Assembly: GCA_032622095.1 (NCBI GenBank)
Contig: CP136068.1
Location: 47,978,443-48,042,442 of the forward strand
Length of the DNA stretch: 64,000 nt
DNA from: Siphonodentalium dalli
Taxonomy: Eukaryota; Mollusca; Scaphopoda; Gadilida; Siphonodentaliidae
Direction: 5' to 3'
How positions within the stretch are numbered: position 1 is the first letter of the stretch; every line of letters starts with the position of its first letter. Positions 42,469-55,659 of the stretch are shown here, piece by piece. The position numbers and the translations under genes were made by a program. The notes under the pieces are model-generated. The model was not told the origin of the DNA, ran no database searches, and saw nothing but the letters and a program-made list of their open reading frames with translations.

Positions 42469-45400
42469 GGGTGTGACTAATTAGTGCCCAGGCTTGTAGT
42501 GCCCGGGCAAGCCCGGACACGCCCGGACACGCCCGGGCTTGCCCGGGCGGCCCCGGCAGCCCCATGGGCCCGCGGACAATGTTATGTGATGGCTTATGGT
42601 AGTACGATACAAAATAAGCATAGATTATTAAAATTGACTTGCTGTGTCATCCACCGGCGGGTTTATTAACCCTATAAATGCCGATATTGACTAAACTAAT
42701 CCGGGAGAGTCCAGGCACACAGGGACCAGATCAGATTATATTGATGGCTAAAGGTAGCGATGCACTTACTAAAGGTACACTTTGAAGATTGACTCGCCAT
42801 CTCGTTCACGACCGGCTCCATAACCCCTTAAATGACGATATGCACCAGAAGAACATAGGAGAGCCCGGGCAAGCCCGGGCAGCCCCATGGGCCCATGTAC
42901 AACATAATATGATGACTTATGGTAGTGGGGTACATACTAAGTATAGGTTGCGAACGTTTATTTGCTGTGTCATCAACTGCCGATTTGATTAACCCTTTAA
43001 ATTCCGATATTGGTTAAATAGTGGAATAGATTAGTAACACAATTGTTCACTTTATGACTAAAGTATGAAATTTTGCACATATGTACATATTCATATACTA
43101 ATTGATATTAGATATGGAACCACGCTGAACTTTCACTTTAACCCCTCTTTTAAGGGATTTCCCGAATTTAAAGAGCGTTTCATAATTACAAAATTTACTA
43201 AATGTCGCAATTACTCTTCACATGGAATATGCAATTAAAAATTAGGCATGTACAGTAAGAATGACTCTGTGAGATATATTGATACATTTTTAGGCCAAAA
43301 TTGGAAACACCCACGTCCAAGTGGAAAATTTGACATATTTTCATTAATATATTCTATATCAGTTTCAGCTGTTTGGAGCTGGTTTAGAATTTGACTTTAT
43401 TTTGTGATGTTCATGTTAACTGATCATTGTAGCAATGAAATATGTCATTCATGTGGTTCCATCCCCTTGAAATTCTTAAAAAATCTAATTTTACAGATTT
43501 CAGTATACAATTTCACCAAAATCATAAATTGTATGCTAGTCATATTTCACAAGAAATGAGAAGAACTGCACACAGCAAGTGATGCATACCATCACTTGTG
43601 ACAATATTAAACAAATGGAATCAAAATTTTCACTTCGGCTAAAAATGGCTGTCAAAATGGCGGTCAAAATATTGAAAATGGTAAATATGGTCCCAGTGTG
43701 CCATACAATCGCTTCTAAAAAATTTGTGGTTGATGTATAAGATTGGATATTATGTCGTAAATGCATTGAATTCTGACATGATGCATCTTTGCTAAGTGTT
43801 ACGATTGCACTACCAAAATATTGGAATTTTCTCTCAAAATTCTAACTTATCAGGCTTGGACTATTTGGAACTATCTTTGGTATTTATTGATTTAATCCGT
43901 CTTAAATGCATCACATTGAGGCGTTTTTAGAAAAACATACTCAAGATGGCTTGCAAAATGTCCACAAAATTTTATAGAAAAATTGATATTTTTACATATA
44001 TCCCGAACATTATTCTCTAATTTTCTGTAAAGGTAGCAAATTGTGATTCACTTTGTTATTAAACATGCCAATTAATCAATTGACAAAGTGTTCCATTCTC
44101 GTTGTCCCTTTACCTCGTGGGGCATGACGATTCATTTTAAATGATGCAGAATGTAATTTCGCCGAAAACTTCTTATGGGATTCTGACCATGTTGTTGAAC
44201 GGAAATGAGCAGAACTCTGAAAATGAACTCAGAGTGGCATAATTATATGCCTACTCTGGTCCAATAACAGTCATGTGTAACCATTATATGAAAGTGGGTG
44301 CAAGACCAGGTAACAGCAGGCCTTTTAGAAAGTCAAACAAGGAGATTAGTGAAAAGCTGCTTAATAACATCAAATTATGGTCCATTGGCATCAAGGTTGA
44401 TTGACTAATGTCACGAATGCCATTTCCTCCATTGCAGGTATGTCAACAAACATTAAACTGAGCCTAACTATGCTCATTAAAATCAGCGCCATGACTCGAA
44501 CTCGGCTTCAACCTTCATGAGTTGTGGCATTCAGTTCTTTGATAATTCAACTGGCATGCAGTTGAGGCAATAAGTATTCAAAAGTACCCCACTGACGTTC
44601 TATCAAATATGGCGAAATGTTTTAGCTAGATCGCCATTATCCTAATTCATTAATAACACTTATTGGATATATTTTCGTGTTCTCTACTATAGGTATAACA
44701 CCCATTGCTATGGGTATAACACTTTCCACTATAGGTATACATGTATAAATTCCGACGCATTTCCCAATGGAAAGTGATCTACCTACATTACAGTTTGGAA
44801 TAATACGATACGAAAAAATAATTCCATGCTCTCCTGATCCACATCGTCATTTAAGGGGTTAATGAACCCGGTCGTGAACGATATGGCGAGTCAGTATTCG
44901 CAGCTACGGCTCGGTTAGCCAATATCGACATTAAAGGGTTAATAAAACCGGTGATGGGTGGCACGGCAAGTAATTTTTCACAGCATATGCATCCTATACT
45001 ATCATACTAAATAATGTTATACTGTATACGGGTCCATGCCCCCCGCTTGCCCGAAATATCTCGCGATCTTATAAACTATACCGCCATTTAAGGGGTTAAT
45101 GAACCCGCACATGAACGAGTTGGCGATTCAATCTTCGCCGTTTAAATTTAGCAAGTGCATCACTACCGTTAGTCATCAACATATAGTGTGATCTGCTCTC
45201 TGAATCAACCCAGGCTCTCACCGAGTCTCGGGTTCTTTTAGTGGAGTAGATTAAGTTCAGTTTCCAAGGCAATTGTTCAAATTGTGAATAAAGCATGAAA
45301 GTTTGCCCATATGTACACATTCACTAATGTATTGATATTAGATATGGAGCCTCTCTGAAATTTCACTTTAATTTTCCGAATTTAAAGAGCGTTTCGTGAT

Positions 45401-47609
45401 TATATAATATATTAAATGTCGCAATTAATCTTACCATGAAAATTGCGATTTAAAATTAGACATATACAGTAAGTATAATATGCCACATGTTTATGGCAAA
45501 ATTGGAACTCCCCGTCCAAGATGGCCGTCAAATGGCAGCTGAAAGAGGACAATTTGGCGTTTTTTCACCAATATCTTCCAGATCAGTTTAAGCTGTAAAA
45601 TTATGTAACTGGTTCGGAAATATTTTATATTTTTCATGTTAACTGATTATTGAAGCAATGAAATATGCCATTCGTGGGATCCCAGTCCCTTCCAATCCCT
45701 CAATAATTCGATTTTTACAGAATTTGGTATAAATTTCACCAATAATCACCGTTAGGATTCTAGTCATATTTTAAGAAGCAATGGACAGAGCTGTGCACAA
45801 TAATAAGTGAGGCATACCATTGATTATGAATATTTCAACTCAATGGAACAAAAATGGTCACATGTTATTGGGCCAGAGTAGGCATATAATTATACCCCTA
45901 TCAGTTTATTTTCAGATGTCTGCTCATTTCCGTTCAAAACATGGCCAGAATCCGATAAGAAGTTTTCGGCTAAATATTACATTTTGCATCATTTAAAATG
46001 GAATTGCCATGCCACATAAGGTACAGGGACAACCAGACTAGAACAGTTAGTTGTCAGTTGATTGGGTAGCATGTTTAATAGCCAAGCGAATCACAATTTG
46101 CAGAAGACCTGAGAAATAATGAATATATGTGAAAATATAAACTTTTCTATTAAATTTTTTGGACATTTTGCAAGCCATCTTGAGTATTTTCTTTCTAAAA
46201 ACACCTCAATGTGATGCATCTAAGAAAGATTAAATAAAAAAAATACCAAAGATAGTTCCAAATAGTCCAAGCCTGATAAGAATATTTAGAGAAAATTCCA
46301 ATATTTTGGTAATGTAATCGTAACACTTAACAAAGATGCATCATACATGTTAGTGTTCAATGCACTTACGACATAATATCAATTGTATGTATCAACAACA
46401 ACTTTTTTTACAAGCGTTTGTATGGCACACTGGGAGCATTTTCCATATTTTGGCCGCCATTTTGACCTCCATTTTTAGCCAAAGTGAAATTTTGATTCCA
46501 TTGGGCTAATATTGTCACAAGTAATGGTATGCATCACTTACATTGTGCAGTTCTGCTCAGTTCTTGTTGAAATGTAACTAGGATACAATTTATGATTTTT
46601 TTGTGAAATTTTATACTGAATTCTGTAAAAATCGATTTTTAAGGATTTCAAGGGGATGGAACCCCATGAATGACATACTTCATTGCTACAATGATCAGTT
46701 AACATGAACATCACAAAATAGAGTCAAATTCTAAAGCAGTTCCAAAAAAGCTGAAACTGATATAGAATATGTTAGTGAAAAAATGTCAAATTTTCCACTT
46801 ACGACTGCCATTTTGAGGGTCACCATGGACAGGGGGGGTTCCAATTTTGGCCTAAGATGTATCAATATATCTCGCAGAGTCATACTTATTGTATATGCCT
46901 AATTTTTAAATGCATATTCAATGGGAAGAGTAATTACGACATTTAGTAAATTATATAATTATGAAACGCTCTTTAAATTCTGGAAATCCATTAAAAGAGG
47001 GGCTAAAGTGAAATTTCAGCGTGGTTCCATACCCAATATCCATTTAGTGTGTGAATATGTACATATGTGCAAAATTTCATACGTTTGTCATAAAGTGAAC
47101 ATCTATTCCACTATTTAGTCAATATCGGAATTTAAAGCGTTAATAAAACCGGCGGTGGATGACACAGCAAATAAACGTTTGCAACCTATACTTAGTATGT
47201 ATCCCACTACCATATGGCATCATATTATGTTGTCCATGGGCCCATGGGGCTGCCCGGGCTTGTCCGTGCTCTCATATGTTCTTCTGGTGCATATCGTCAT
47301 TTAAGGGGTTAATGAAGCCGGTCGTGAACGAGATGGCGAGTCAATCTTCACAGCATACCTTTAGTAAGTGCCTCACCATTAGTCATCAATATATAATCTG
47401 ATCGGGTCCATGTGTGCCCGGACTCTCCCGGGTTCTTTTAGTCAATATCGGCATTTAATAGGTTAATAAATCCGCCGGTGGATGACACAGCAAGTCAATT
47501 TTCATAATATATGCTTATTTTGTATCGTACTGCCATAAGCCATCACCTAACACTCTCCGCGGGCCCATGGGGCTGCCCGGGCCCGCCCGGGCAATAATTA
47601 GTCACACCG
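42469..47609. mobile_element. 5.1-kb foldback transposon with ~1.8-kb inverted arms
   Basis: The ends GGGTGTGACTAATTA and TAATTAGTCACACCG are bordered by CAGAGAAC at 42,461 and 47,610, an 8-bp target duplication. The left arm (to about 44,290) and right arm (from about 45,855) are diverged complements. The 1.56-kb centre holds a third partial copy of the left arm in direct orientation (about 44,820-45,850). No transposase ORF is present. The 8-bp duplication fits hAT-, Merlin- or Mutator-like mechanisms. Confidence 0.8.
42485..42900. repeat. GC-rich internal repeats of the foldback element
   Basis: GCCCGGGCAAGCCCGG clusters followed by AGCCCCATGGGCCC recur at 42,500-42,575 and 42,863-42,895, and again inverted at 47,235-47,270 and 47,555-47,595. 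They contrast sharply with the AT-rich surroundings. Confidence 0.8.
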
Positions 47610-47617
47610 CAGAGAAC

Positions 47618-50480
47618 ATACGAAACAAATCCGCAAAATCATGAGTACTTTTTTAATCACATTTACTTTATCGCCTCCTACGACAGCACCAATTACGCAT
47701 GTCAATATCCATTCAAAGAGGGAGTAATGACAAATCAACATTAAACGTGAGCTGGCTACTGTGACAAACGCATCGCGATTGACGTGCATGTGGTAAGAAC
47801 CGTATGATCGTCTAGAATTCACACAATTCACACACATCCAGCGCTTACACGTTGAGATGTTTATTACAATCGCATTACATTACCGAAACCAAACTCCCGT
47901 TGGATTCCCTATTTGTGCTTATTGAAACTTGACCCCGTTCTTTGCTAAATGGATTCTTCCACTATATGTCACAGAATGAATTGGAATTGTATATTAATCC
48001 TTTGGAGGGATTCTTATGTAACAAAAGCAGACGCAAACAGAAGATAACACAGTGCATAAGTTTTCCTCTTCATTCGAGGAAAACAATAATAAGTTGCAAA
48101 CTAATCAATGCGTATTCAGTAAACTAATGGCTAATATTCCAGAAGTAATCACAGTGTTGCAAATTGTCCCAACACAATGCTGTCTATTTTAGCAACTCTC
48201 TTCGCGCGAAAGGTAGCTAATGGATATAAAACTGAACAACGCTTATATGTGTATTACTTCGATTTTGTTGGAATACCAATACACCGGAGAGTATCCCTAG
48301 AAGTTGGAGAACACGTAGGTGTGTACAACAGCTATATAATGTATGCATCAGTTTCATATAAGCATTCTTGTGTATTTAGATAAAAGAGCGGCAGTATTTT
48401 TTTGTTTAGTTATGCATGTCATATTTTTGTAAAAAACGTGGATTTTGTCAATTGATAACGGCATACTCCGTCGTAAAAGTACCACCAAGAAATATATCGC
48501 ACTTTATGGTTGTTAATTGACCAAACATCTCGTGTATATATAATATAGACTTACATACTGCAAAATTGGGTAAAACTACTTCTCATCAAAAACATGTTTC
48601 CGTTTATAGACGTTAAGGATCGTCAGAAAATATTACTATATAATTCAGAAATGATAATGGGGATGATAATGTTATTATGTGGTTCAAATCATGATACTAC
48701 GCGGTGTGATGCGTTTACTATTAAGCGCGCCCGTTTCACAGTGAAATCAAAACTCGTGTGTGCCAATTGTTCATAATCACATACCGTTTTTGAATATACG
48801 TATGCGTATTTCTGTAAACAGAACACATATGCATTATTATTCGATGTTTAGAGTGTACCAACAGGTTTCTAAAAGTGGAACACGACGATTGGCTTGCGAC
48901 TAATGGTTTGGTCTGGTCACGTACAATCACAGTCTTGTCCATTTCAGCCATGTATGTTTTCCCGATTACCCCATTCAAGTTGTAACCAGTTATCGGTCGT
49001 TTTCAGTGCTGAGAAAGATGTCGTCGACATTGGATCTTGGCTTCGTACTCCATTTATAAATGCACATTAGCACGGAACACTTGCACTGCTGTCATAAGAA
49101 AACAACTCTTCATATTCGAACAACAATTTATATGTCAATGGACTTCGTTTTATTTGTCATCAAGCGGTTAAATTAACTGTCTTAACTAATACATGTTTAT
49201 CGTATGTATACTTACGTTGGATGATAATCTCCATTTAACCGATAGTTCAGTTTGTTAGACGCATTAATTTTATAACCGTTTAAAACATTTCCCCAGTGTA
49301 TCCGGGTGTTTCCCTCAATATTGTTTAGACTCGATCAGTTTGGACGTCATATGTGTGTGTGTGTATTTGGAATGCTGCAGTGTTGACAATGGCCAGCAAC
49401 AATCTTTAGATGTAAAGTATGTGTAATTAAATTTTCCGATTTGATTATTCATTACATTTCACAATTTTCTTATTTTGTTCGAGGCGGAGGTAAAAGTGCA
49501 TCATTTCAAAATTGTACTCACTAGCCTGATATAGGAACAATTCCGGTGTATTGGCCTGGTACAGTACCAGCCAGAAGAAGCGGTATATTGAGGCGCGCTT
49601 TTATTGCGATATTGAGCGCGCTTAATTTCGAAAAAGGCGCGATTATATTGCAATACCAAAAATATGTCGCGCTTATTATTATCATATTGAACGCAAAATA
49701 TTGCGATACTAAGCTCGCTAAATTTCATACAGACCCGAGGTAGTGTTATATTTATATTATATACATACTGTGCATATAGTGTACACATAGTGTACATTTA
49801 GCGGCCTGTGCTGAAAAGTAGCTTCCCATATGCATGGGCGATGATTCATGCTATGAGTTTGATGTCACAAACATGGAAAAATAACCAAGTGCACGGTCGA
49901 AACCCGAACAAGTACGATAACAGAGGAAATTCATGTAATAATGTCGATGAAATACATTGTGGATAATGCAGAAGTTATTTTGCGGATTATATAACTCATA
50001 TAAATGTGATATGAGAATGGCAACAGGTGGCATTGATAACGCTGCAGTGAGTCTATGCACATAACACTGCTTTTCGGTGATAATGAAGAATCAGAATACC
50101 ATGTGGACCTTAGCCGATAAAAATCAAACTATTTTTACTAAACAAAAATATGTAAATATATATATATATACAGATATGATATATGTAATTAGTAAGACCA
50201 TATAAATCAATCAAGTAATCATTAGTGTATTAGATAGTGAAGTATAAGTAGTGTAATATTAATAGGTCTGTAACTGACCGTTAGTACAATTACAGTGTCG
50301 AATATGTCCATATATAAGTTGGCAAGATAACAAAAATGGGTGCACGGGCGAACCTAACCAATTAAGGCAATGGTGGAGGATATATCATATCAACGGTTAA
50401 AACTCAAACATCATCTGCAAAGAATAATTGGGAAAACGAATTAAATATATATATTGCATGCAGACAAACGTTCTCTGCGC
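47618..50480. other. Interval without a recognised gene
   Basis: Contains a repeat at 48,166-48,400 that aligns with 59,380-59,610, a short TG run near 49,352, and a GCGC-rich irregular repeat at 49,590-49,700. Small ORFs show no recognisable domain. Confidence 0.5.
48166..48400. repeat. Repeat family F, copy 1
   Basis: TCTATTTTAGCAACTCTCTT, then CTAATGGATATAAA, CTGAACAACG and GAAGTTGGAGAA in the same order as 59,380-59,610. Confidence 0.7.
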
Positions 50481-51360
50481 CCTTCTTCCGTTTAATGGAT
50501 ACAAAAAAACGGTTGGTTTCAGTACACAATTTTGACTAGAATACTAGGAACGAACAAACTTTTAAAAAATATTAAACTAAGATCTGACAGACTATGTGAA
50601 AGATGTCATAGCTATGAAGAAACGATATCTCATATTTTCTACAATTGCCCCACTGCACGCTCCTTCCTGGTAGACACACAACAACGGCTGTCTAAACATA
50701 ATTTAAACCTCGACCTGACAAAGACAAACATCATTCTTGGAACACATTCGCAGTCACAGACAAAAATCAACACATGTACCTTTTACTTATAATTACTAAG
50801 TACTACCTGTACAATACCAAATTTAATCCCGATAAATTAACCATTAAACCACTTTCCTTGGATATCGAAAGAAGATACAACGCAGTCAGATATATTGCAC
50901 TTCAGCGCCATCAAATGCAAACATTCCAAAATGAATGGGAACACATTAAACTTTTAATAACTGCTTGCTAAGAACAGAGAAATTCATATAATCAAAACGA
51001 GATCAATTATCCACTAAAACGAAAAGATTCTCCCAGGACAGTTTTAATATCTTATGAATACTTAATCTCTTCAATTTTAAATTTATTAAACTAATTGATT
51101 TATAAATTAATATAAAACCATTAGCACCGAACAATTAGAATATAAATATCTTCGTTTAAGCAAGAGTGAGGGATAGAGAGAGGGGGAGATGATGACGGAG
51201 ATACAGAGAGGATGAGAGAGAAAAGTTGCAGTGCAAGTGACCCCACCCCACCCTCCCCATCTCGTAGTATTATGTCAGTAAATGATTGTGTTATGTATAC
51301 AATACTTATGTATTTAATATATATATATATATATATAAATTGAATAAAATATTTTTTTTT
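50480..51360 (+). mobile_element. LINE 3' fragment with broken reverse-transcriptase tail
   Basis: FQYTILTRILGTNKLL through LCERCHSYEETISHIFYNCP resembles the C-terminal C-x-x-C...H...C segment of L1/Tx1-like LINE reverse transcriptases. The frame shifts near 50,780 and continues as RYNAVRYIALQRHQMQTFQNEW to a stop at 50,969. A TA run and T-rich tail end it near 51,360. Only the 3' end is present, as is usual after truncated insertion. Confidence 0.7.
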
Positions 51361-54100
51361 AAATAGTCATTTTGAACAGTGGACATGTTTACCCATTACA
51401 ATGTTAAAAAATATACCCGTCATTTTAACGGTGTCGTACCGCACAGCGTCGCTGCCAACATTGGACCGTTATACAAACGGTCAGGCTGTATGATGTTCCA
51501 CGGTACACAACCGTTTTAGTCTTGTATTTGAGACTTAAATTTTGAGGTGAACCTAGAACAAATTGTTGACAAGCTGTTTTTGGTGTCGTTGTGTCGGGCA
51601 GAATCTCGGGAACAATATATCCAAAATCTTCTGAAATCTGCTCTTTGAAATAGTGTCGTATTTCTGGTTGTGTGTGTGTCAATTTTGTTGTTCCTTATTA
51701 GTCCAGTCAATCTGATGAATAGAAACACCCATGAAGAATTTGCTATGTCTTTTTGGTGTGTTTGAATGTGACTGTTATAATAACATAACAAATATCCCCA
51801 TGATTTCCAAGTCAGGAATATTTAAACAAAAACAATGGTGAAAATGGTAATTTTCTGGTTAAACATCGGATTTTATGGTGAATTAACCTATATTAAATTG
51901 GCAACAAGCGGATTTGGTGTTATTTTGTCGAGCAGAATCTGGTGAATAATATATCCAAAATTCGCTTTGAGAAATTTGTTTTATATATATTTGAAATAGG
52001 TTCTTATTTATAGCATACCAATCACTTAATGTGACAGAAATATGCAACAGAAACGCATTATTCTTGTTGCCACAGTACATACCTGCCATTTCTTGTAAGT
52101 TGACTCTACAACTATAAAATGCCGAATCCTAATCAGTTGTAATAAGTCATATCCCGAGGATTTGACAATTCGGTGTCTCAAAAGCTTTTAAAATGACAGC
52201 GAAAATGGCAGTCGGAATTGAACAATTGAAGTGTTTTTTCTCCTCACATATATCATATATGCCACCATACGAGTTTCCCAATCCGCCGAACGAGTGCGCC
52301 AAGCCATATATAAAGTTACAAAACCCAACTAATATCCAAAACCAAATATGTAAGTGTCCCAATCCATACGACGGGTGTCGCAAATCCACACATTGTCCCC
52401 AAACCATCGGAGGGGTGTCCCAGTCGAGTTTCAGAAACCACCCAGACTGATGTAGACAAATGTAGCTAGTGCCCGAAACGATACCCAACTGGTATCATAA
52501 CCCACACCTATAGTCCACCAAACCATGTATATGGTATACCAGTCCATCCAAATGAGTGCCCCAAACCAGCAAATTAGTTTCTCAATCGATCTGATTAGGA
52601 ACCCAATCCATTCAACGAATGTTTCCAAACTACACCGGTAGTGCTCCAAACTTTGCAATCGATGCTCGCAATCACATAGGTGTGTCCAAAACCATGTGTT
52701 AAAAACTATCCAAAACGATCCTATGAATGTCCATAATCATAAAGTGAGTAAAATAAACCATACAATGAGCACCTATCGAGTGTGTCAAACCATGCAATAA
52801 ATCCCCTAAAACCATCACAATGGGTGTACCAAGGTAACACAACCACCTACCGGGCGTCCGCAACCACACGAGGGGCAGGCATCCAAATTGTACCCCTGCC
52901 GCACAACTAGTATCCCAATACATCATGGAGTGTAATGTGTCATACATCATACAAATGTCGTCTCAATCCATCCAACTATAGTGTCCCAAAACCCAAAAGC
53001 AGTGACACCATCGGCCACGCAGTGTCCCAGTGCATATAACCAGTGTATCAAATCTACATTGAGTGTCTCAAACCACTCAATGTGAACAAATCACCCAATT
53101 GGTGCCACAAAACCATCCCACCCCAGTCACGAATTACCCAGCGGGTGACCCAACTCATCAAAGTAGCATCACAAACCATACGATGAGTTCACTATTCATC
53201 CAACTGCACATATATTACAAAGCAACTACTAACTGTCATCTCAATACATCTACAATAGTGTACACAACCATCCATCGAGTATTTCAGACGACCGAGTGAG
53301 TTCATCAAACCATCCAATGAGTTTACCAAAACATGGTTTGATATATTTGATAGATGGTTGGGTTTGAGACACAAGCTGTGCGTTTTAGACACCCCTGGTG
53401 GCTTCAGACAATCGTCATGGCAGTGGCTTGACACACTCGTTGGATGATTACGAACACTCATATGTTGGTTTGTGACACCGCAGTCAGGCCAGTGGTATTT
53501 TTCATAGGTCGACACCAATTGTTTGCTGTTAACTTGCTAATTTACCGTATAATTAGCCAAGTTCTCGTTGTGACAATATGATTTCCCAGTAGGCATTGGG
53601 ATTCATATGTTAGAATGGTCGAAATTGGTATTTTTCGTAAGTGAAAAATAAATCTTAGTTCTTTTATTACGAGCATATTTGTTATAATACTTATATCATT
53701 AATGCATACAGTGACAGAACGTACTTACGAAACATTGAAGTTTGAAGAGGATCTACCTTGTGGAGTTCAATCCAGAAAAGGACTGTGCATGCGTGACGTT
53801 TTCACCTTTCACTCATTACTGTATAAATAATGGCTGTGAATTAAAAATAAAGCGGCTGGAAATCCGACCCATCAGTAATACTTATTTCGAGATGAAATAC
53901 TCGCACAATACATGTGCGAGATGACTTGGAGACAACGTTCCTCTACAGTCGCACATCGTTCGATGAAATTTGATAGCATGATGCATCAACATGTGTATAG
54001 TTAATTAGTCAGCCAACGATTGTTTGATAAGAACATTCTAACCAATAGTGGACACCCGGTCAGAAAATTGTCATAATTACTGCGCGATAACATGAAAAAT
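51340..54100. repeat. Segmental duplication, copy 1 (no MITE)
   Basis: Nearly identical to 54,298-57,520 in direct orientation. This copy has the unoccupied TTAA at 52,026 and two short segments lacking in copy 2: about 28 bp near 52,134 and about 7 bp near 52,990. It begins at the TA-run tail of the LINE fragment. Confidence 0.95.
52240..53340. repeat. Degenerate CCAAACCATCCAATGAGTGT minisatellite
   Basis: Dozens of imperfect units of about 20-30 bp around CCA(A/T)CCATCCAA-GAGTGTCCCAAA. From 53,340 to 53,480 the same motif continues on the opposite strand (GGTTTGAGACAC, ACACTCGTTGGATGATT). Confidence 0.8.
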
Positions 54101-54275
54101 GATCAATTCAAGGTCAAATCGGGTAAAACCGGATGGATTTCGGCGGGCACGTTTGTCGGGTACTTTTGTCCGGGCAGTGTTTTGGACTGGTCAAATCGTG
54201 ACCCCACTTGACCTTGACCTTCAAGATGGACAATTCAAGGTCAAAGCCCGGACGAAGTCGGGTCACCTTCTAGTA
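54101..54275. repeat. Spacer related to the 62.4-63.05 kb element
   Basis: GATCAATTCAAGGTCAAATCG, with the following GGTAAAAC and TTGACCTTGACCTT, is shared with 62,865-62,935. It ends CTAGTATATATATATA. Confidence 0.7.
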
Positions 54276-54988
54276 TATATATATATATATATATATAAAT
54301 TGAATAATTTTTTTTTTTTAAATAGTCATTTTGAACAGTGGACATGTTTACCCATTACAATGTTAAAAAATATACCCGTCATTTTAACGGTGTCGTACCA
54401 CACAGCGTCGCTGCCAACATTGGACCGTTATACAAACGGTCAGGCTGTATGATGTTCCACGGTACACAACCGTTTTAGTCTTGTATTTGAGACTTAAATT
54501 TTGAGGTGAACCTAGAACAAATTGTTGACAAGCTGTTTTTGGTGTCGTTGTGTCGGGCAGAATCTCGGGAACAATATATCCAAAATCTTCTGAAATCTGC
54601 TCTTTGAAATAGTGTCGTATTTCTGGTTGTGTGTGTGTTAATTTTGTTGTTCCTTATTAGTCCAGTCAATCTGATGAATAGAAACACCCATGAAGAATTT
54701 GCTATGTCTTTTTGGTGTGTTTGAATGTGACTGTTATAATAACATAACAAATATCCCCATGATTTCCAAGTCAGGAATATTTAAACAAAAACAATGGTGA
54801 AAATGGTAATTTTCTGGTTAAACATCGGATTTTATGGTGAATTAACCTATATTAAATTGGCAACAAGCGGATTTGGTGTTATTTTGTCGAGCAGAATCTG
54901 GTGAATAATATATCCAAAATTCGCTTTGAGAAATTTGTTTTATATATATTTGAAATAGGTTCTTATTTATAGCATACCAATCACTTAA

Positions 54989-55481
54989 AGGCACGTGAGG
55001 CCTTAGTTGTCGAAAATATTCATATTTGTTCCAATCACCGTAAACAGAAAAACATTAAAACGCACACAGTTTCGTTCATATATACCATGATCATGCGTAA
55101 ACAGCATGTTATCATAAAAAATTACTATATTTTACCTAAGCAAGAGCCTGATTGTGTTACAGAAGACAACACAATGCTGCTGGCTAATCACACACAAATG
55201 GCATAAACGCTCTTTATTCGTTCCATATCAGGAATTCACACACAAAGAACGCTCTTTATGTTTACCATCATAATATAAACAAACACCAGAAAAGTAACTT
55301 TTAATGCTTTTGTTTACATAACAATGGTCAAAAATATGACAATAACATACTGTTTATGCGATATATCTTATTTGTATACGGACAAAGTCTGTCTACATTT
55401 TGTTGTTCTTTCTGTTTGTGGCGGTTTTTGACGGGTGGAAATATTTTCACAGGATACCCACCGCCAAGGCCAACCGTACCT
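54989..55481. mobile_element. TTAA-flanked MITE, copy 2
   Basis: Inserted into TTAA of the duplicated segment (TTAA at 54,985 and 55,482). Ends AGGCACGTGAGGCCTT and AAGGCCAACCGTACCT. Reverse-oriented relative of 40,589-41,080. The unfilled site in copy 1 defines both ends exactly. Confidence 0.95.
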
Positions 55482-55659
55482 TTAATGTGACAGAAATATG
55501 CAACAGAAACGCATTATTCTTGTTGCCACAGTACATACCTGCCATTTCTTGTAAGTTGACTCTACAACTATAAAATGCCGAATCCTAATTTGACAATTCG
55601 GTGTCTCAAAAGCTTTTAAAATGACAGCGAAAATGGCAGTCGGAATTGAACAATTGAAG

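Noticed and set aside
48736-48991. Open minus-strand frame of about 80 residues (GVIGKTYMAEMDKTVIV)
   Set aside because: It has no ATG at its start and no recognisable family, and I could not connect it to neighbouring exons.
53742-53924. 60-residue ORF present in both segmental copies
   Set aside because: Conservation follows from the recent duplication; the surrounding noncoding DNA is equally conserved.
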